Source of the DNA: Achromobacter sp. RTa
GTDB taxonomy: Bacteria; Pseudomonadota; Gammaproteobacteria; Burkholderiales; Burkholderiaceae_B
Length of the DNA: 64,000 nt
Direction of reading: 5' to 3'
Assembly: GCF_000757485.1 (NCBI RefSeq)
Contig: NZ_JPYO01000041.1
Span: 124,001 to 188,000 of the forward strand
The position numbers and the translations under genes are program-made. The stretch's first letter is position 1; every line of letters begins with the position of its first letter. The notes under the pieces were generated by a model, which was not told the origin of the DNA, did not search any database, and saw only the letters and a program-made list of their open reading frames with translations. This document shows positions 62,629 through 64,000 of the stretch, in pieces.

Positions 62629-63708
62629 TCAGGTCCGGCGGGCGCCGGCGTCGTACCAGCCTTTGCTCTGGTTGACGATGCGCACGACCAGCAGCATTAC
62701 GGGCACCTCGATGAGCACGCCCACAACGGTCGCCAGGGCGGCTCCCGACTGAAAGCCGAACAGGCTGATCGCCGCCGCGACGGCCAGTTCGAAGAAATTG
62801 GAGGCTCCGATGAGCGCGGACGGACACGCGATGCTGTGCTGCTCGCCAACGCGGCGATTGAGCCAGTACGCCAGGCCGGAGTTGAAGAACACCTGTATGA
62901 GTATGGGCACCGCCAGCATCGCGATCACCAGGGGCTGGCTCAAGATGGCTTCGCCCTGGAACGCGAACAGCAGCACCAGCGTCAGCAGCAAGGCGGCCAT
63001 CGAGAACGGGCCGATCCGCGCCAGCGCCGCTTCGAAGACCGCCTGTCCGCGGCGCAGCAGAGCGCGGCGCCAGAGCTGGGCAAGAACCACGGGGATCACG
63101 ATGTACAGCCCCACGGACACCAGCAGCGTATCCCACGGCACGGTAATGGCCGAAAGCCCCAGCAACAGGCCGACGACGGGCGCGAAGGCGAACACCATGA
63201 TCGTGTCGTTGAGCGCAACCTGGGACAGCGTGAAAACTGGATCGCCGCCGGTCAGCCGGCTCCAGACGAAGACCATGGCGGTGCATGGCGCGGCGGCCAG
63301 CAGGATCAGGCCCGCGACGTAGCTGTCCAACTGGTCGGCGGGCAACCACGGGGAAAAGGCATGGCGGATGAACAGCCAGCCGAGGAAGGCCATCGAGAAC
63401 GGCTTTACCGCCCAGTTGATGAACAGCGTCACGCCGATGCCTCGCCAATGCTGCCGGACCTGGCCCAGCGCCGCAAAGTCGACCTTGAGGAGCATCGGAA
63501 TGATCATCACCCAGATCAGGATCCCGACGGGCAGGTTGACCCGGGCGACTTCCAGGCGCCCTATGGCCTGGAACAACGCCGGCATGAGCTGGCCAAGCGC
63601 CACGCCCAGCACGATGCAGAGAAATACCCATAGCGTCAGGTAGCGTTCGAAAACGCTCATCCCGGGGCGCGGGTTCGGAGCCGGCGCCGCCTGTGCAATG
63701 GACGGCAT
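62629..63708 (-). CDS. acr3: Arsenite efflux permease Acr3
   Basis: The protein has 359 residues with ten membrane segments. LAAAPCTAMVFVWSRLTGGDP carries the conserved cysteine needed for arsenite transport, and SNFFELAVAAAI is a second Acr3 block. It expels arsenite across the inner membrane. It lies four bases after arsC, so arsenate reduction and export are coupled. It is the ACR3 type, not the unrelated ArsB type. Confidence 0.93.
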   Translation of the reverse strand: MPSIAQAAPAPNPRPGMSVFERYLTLWVFLCIVLGVALGQLMPALFQAIGRLEVARVNLPVGILIWVMIIPMLLKVDFAALGQVRQHWRGIGVTLFINWAVKPFSMAFLGWLFIRHAFSPWLPADQLDSYVAGLILLAAAPCTAMVFVWSRLTGGDPVFTLSQVALNDTIMVFAFAPVVGLLLGLSAITVPWDTLLVSVGLYIVIPVVLAQLWRRALLRRGQAVFEAALARIGPFSMAALLLTLVLLFAFQGEAILSQPLVIAMLAVPILIQVFFNSGLAYWLNRRVGEQHSIACPSALIGASNFFELAVAAAISLFGFQSGAALATVVGVLIEVPVMLLVVRIVNQSKGWYDAGARRT

Positions 63709-63712
63709 GGGC

Positions 63713-64000
63713 CTACCCCCGCGGCTTGCCGATGCCGTGCAGCTCGGCCTGGAGCGACATGGCGTCCAGTCGCTCCAGCGGCAGCGAGAGAAAGAGCTCG
63801 ATGCGGCGCTTGAGCATGCGTGCCGCGTCGTGGAAGGCCTTGAGCCGCTCTTCCTCGCTGCCCTCGAGGGCGGCCGGGTCCGGCACGCCCCAATGCGCCG
63901 TCATCGGGTGGCCGGGCCACACGGGGCAAACCTCGCCGGCGGCGTTATCGCAGACCGTGATGATGAAGTCCATTTTCGGGGCGTCGGGAGCCGCGAACTC
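63713..64000 (-). CDS. arsC: Arsenate reductase (low-molecular-weight phosphatase type), C-terminal part
   Basis: Ninety-five residues are visible; the N-terminal part with the phosphatase loop lies beyond the window. DFIITVCDNAAGEVCPVWPG carries the later cysteines, and MTAHWGVPDP is conserved in ArsC of the thioredoxin/LMW-phosphatase fold. It reduces arsenate to arsenite for export by Acr3. An in-frame ATG at 63973 is internal. An arsR regulator is probably upstream, out of view. Confidence 0.88.
   Translation of the reverse strand, partial: EFAAPDAPKMDFIITVCDNAAGEVCPVWPGHPMTAHWGVPDPAALEGSEEERLKAFHDAARMLKRRIELFLSLPLERLDAMSLQAELHGIGKPRG

Overview
The window is a stretch of GC-rich, densely coded chromosome. 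Gene content and order suggest a betaproteobacterium of the Alcaligenaceae, most like Bordetella or Achromobacter. The reasons are several Bug/TctC-type and LysR-type genes, GTP-type PEP carboxykinase, an nap-ccm cluster, and intergenic GGTGTC(A/T)GACACC palindromes. This is inferred from reading the sequence, not from a database search. I saw no rRNA, tRNA, CRISPR array or intact insertion sequence. No gene-free stretch exceeds 300 bases; the two longest (20013-20306 and 26088-26383) hold repeats and an operator.

Layout. 1-0.9 kb: end of a copper nitrite reductase and a small periplasmic cytochrome c. 1-3.8 kb: a stand-alone AceE-type dehydrogenase E1 behind a perfect inverted repeat, ended by a hairpin shared with its convergent neighbour. 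3.8-12.3 kb: mixed housekeeping and export genes (two LysE, two EamA exporters, glutathione reductase, DUF72, a MocR-type regulator, an acetyltransferase, a thioredoxin-like protein). 12.3-20 kb: amidohydrolase, enoyl-CoA hydratase, SDR, TetR, acyl-CoA synthetase, pckG. 20-28.8 kb: a branched-chain-type ABC importer operon ending in allA, an upstream amidase and a divergent FadR-type regulator, tied together by two near-identical 17-bp operators; a MITE-like repeat sits between amidase and importer. 28.8-34 kb: DUF1185/Bug/dehydrogenase operon with a divergent LysR, a pirin and a DNA glycosylase.

34-50.4 kb is an anaerobic-respiration island. ttrBCA (tetrathionate reductase) runs rightward behind a perfect FNR box, and napEDABC-ccmABCDEFGHI (periplasmic nitrate reductase plus the complete cytochrome c maturation system) runs leftward behind a second FNR-like box. 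The two units converge at about 39.2 kb. The ccm genes supply the heme-attachment machinery needed by NapB, NapC and the cytochrome next to nirK.

50.5-58.6 kb: a BKACE/3-hydroxyacyl-CoA dehydrogenase pair with a divergent LysR, an orphan succinate dehydrogenase iron-sulfur subunit, a cupin, an SDR/AraC divergent pair, and a TetR gene bracketed by two matching 24-bp palindromes. 58.6-61.8 kb: an ECF sigma/anti-sigma pair divergent from a membrane-anchored catalase-like peroxidase and cytochrome b561, with two mirror-image ECF-type promoters back to back. 61.8-64 kb: an arsenic operon (arsC-acr3-arsH), arsC cut by the window edge.
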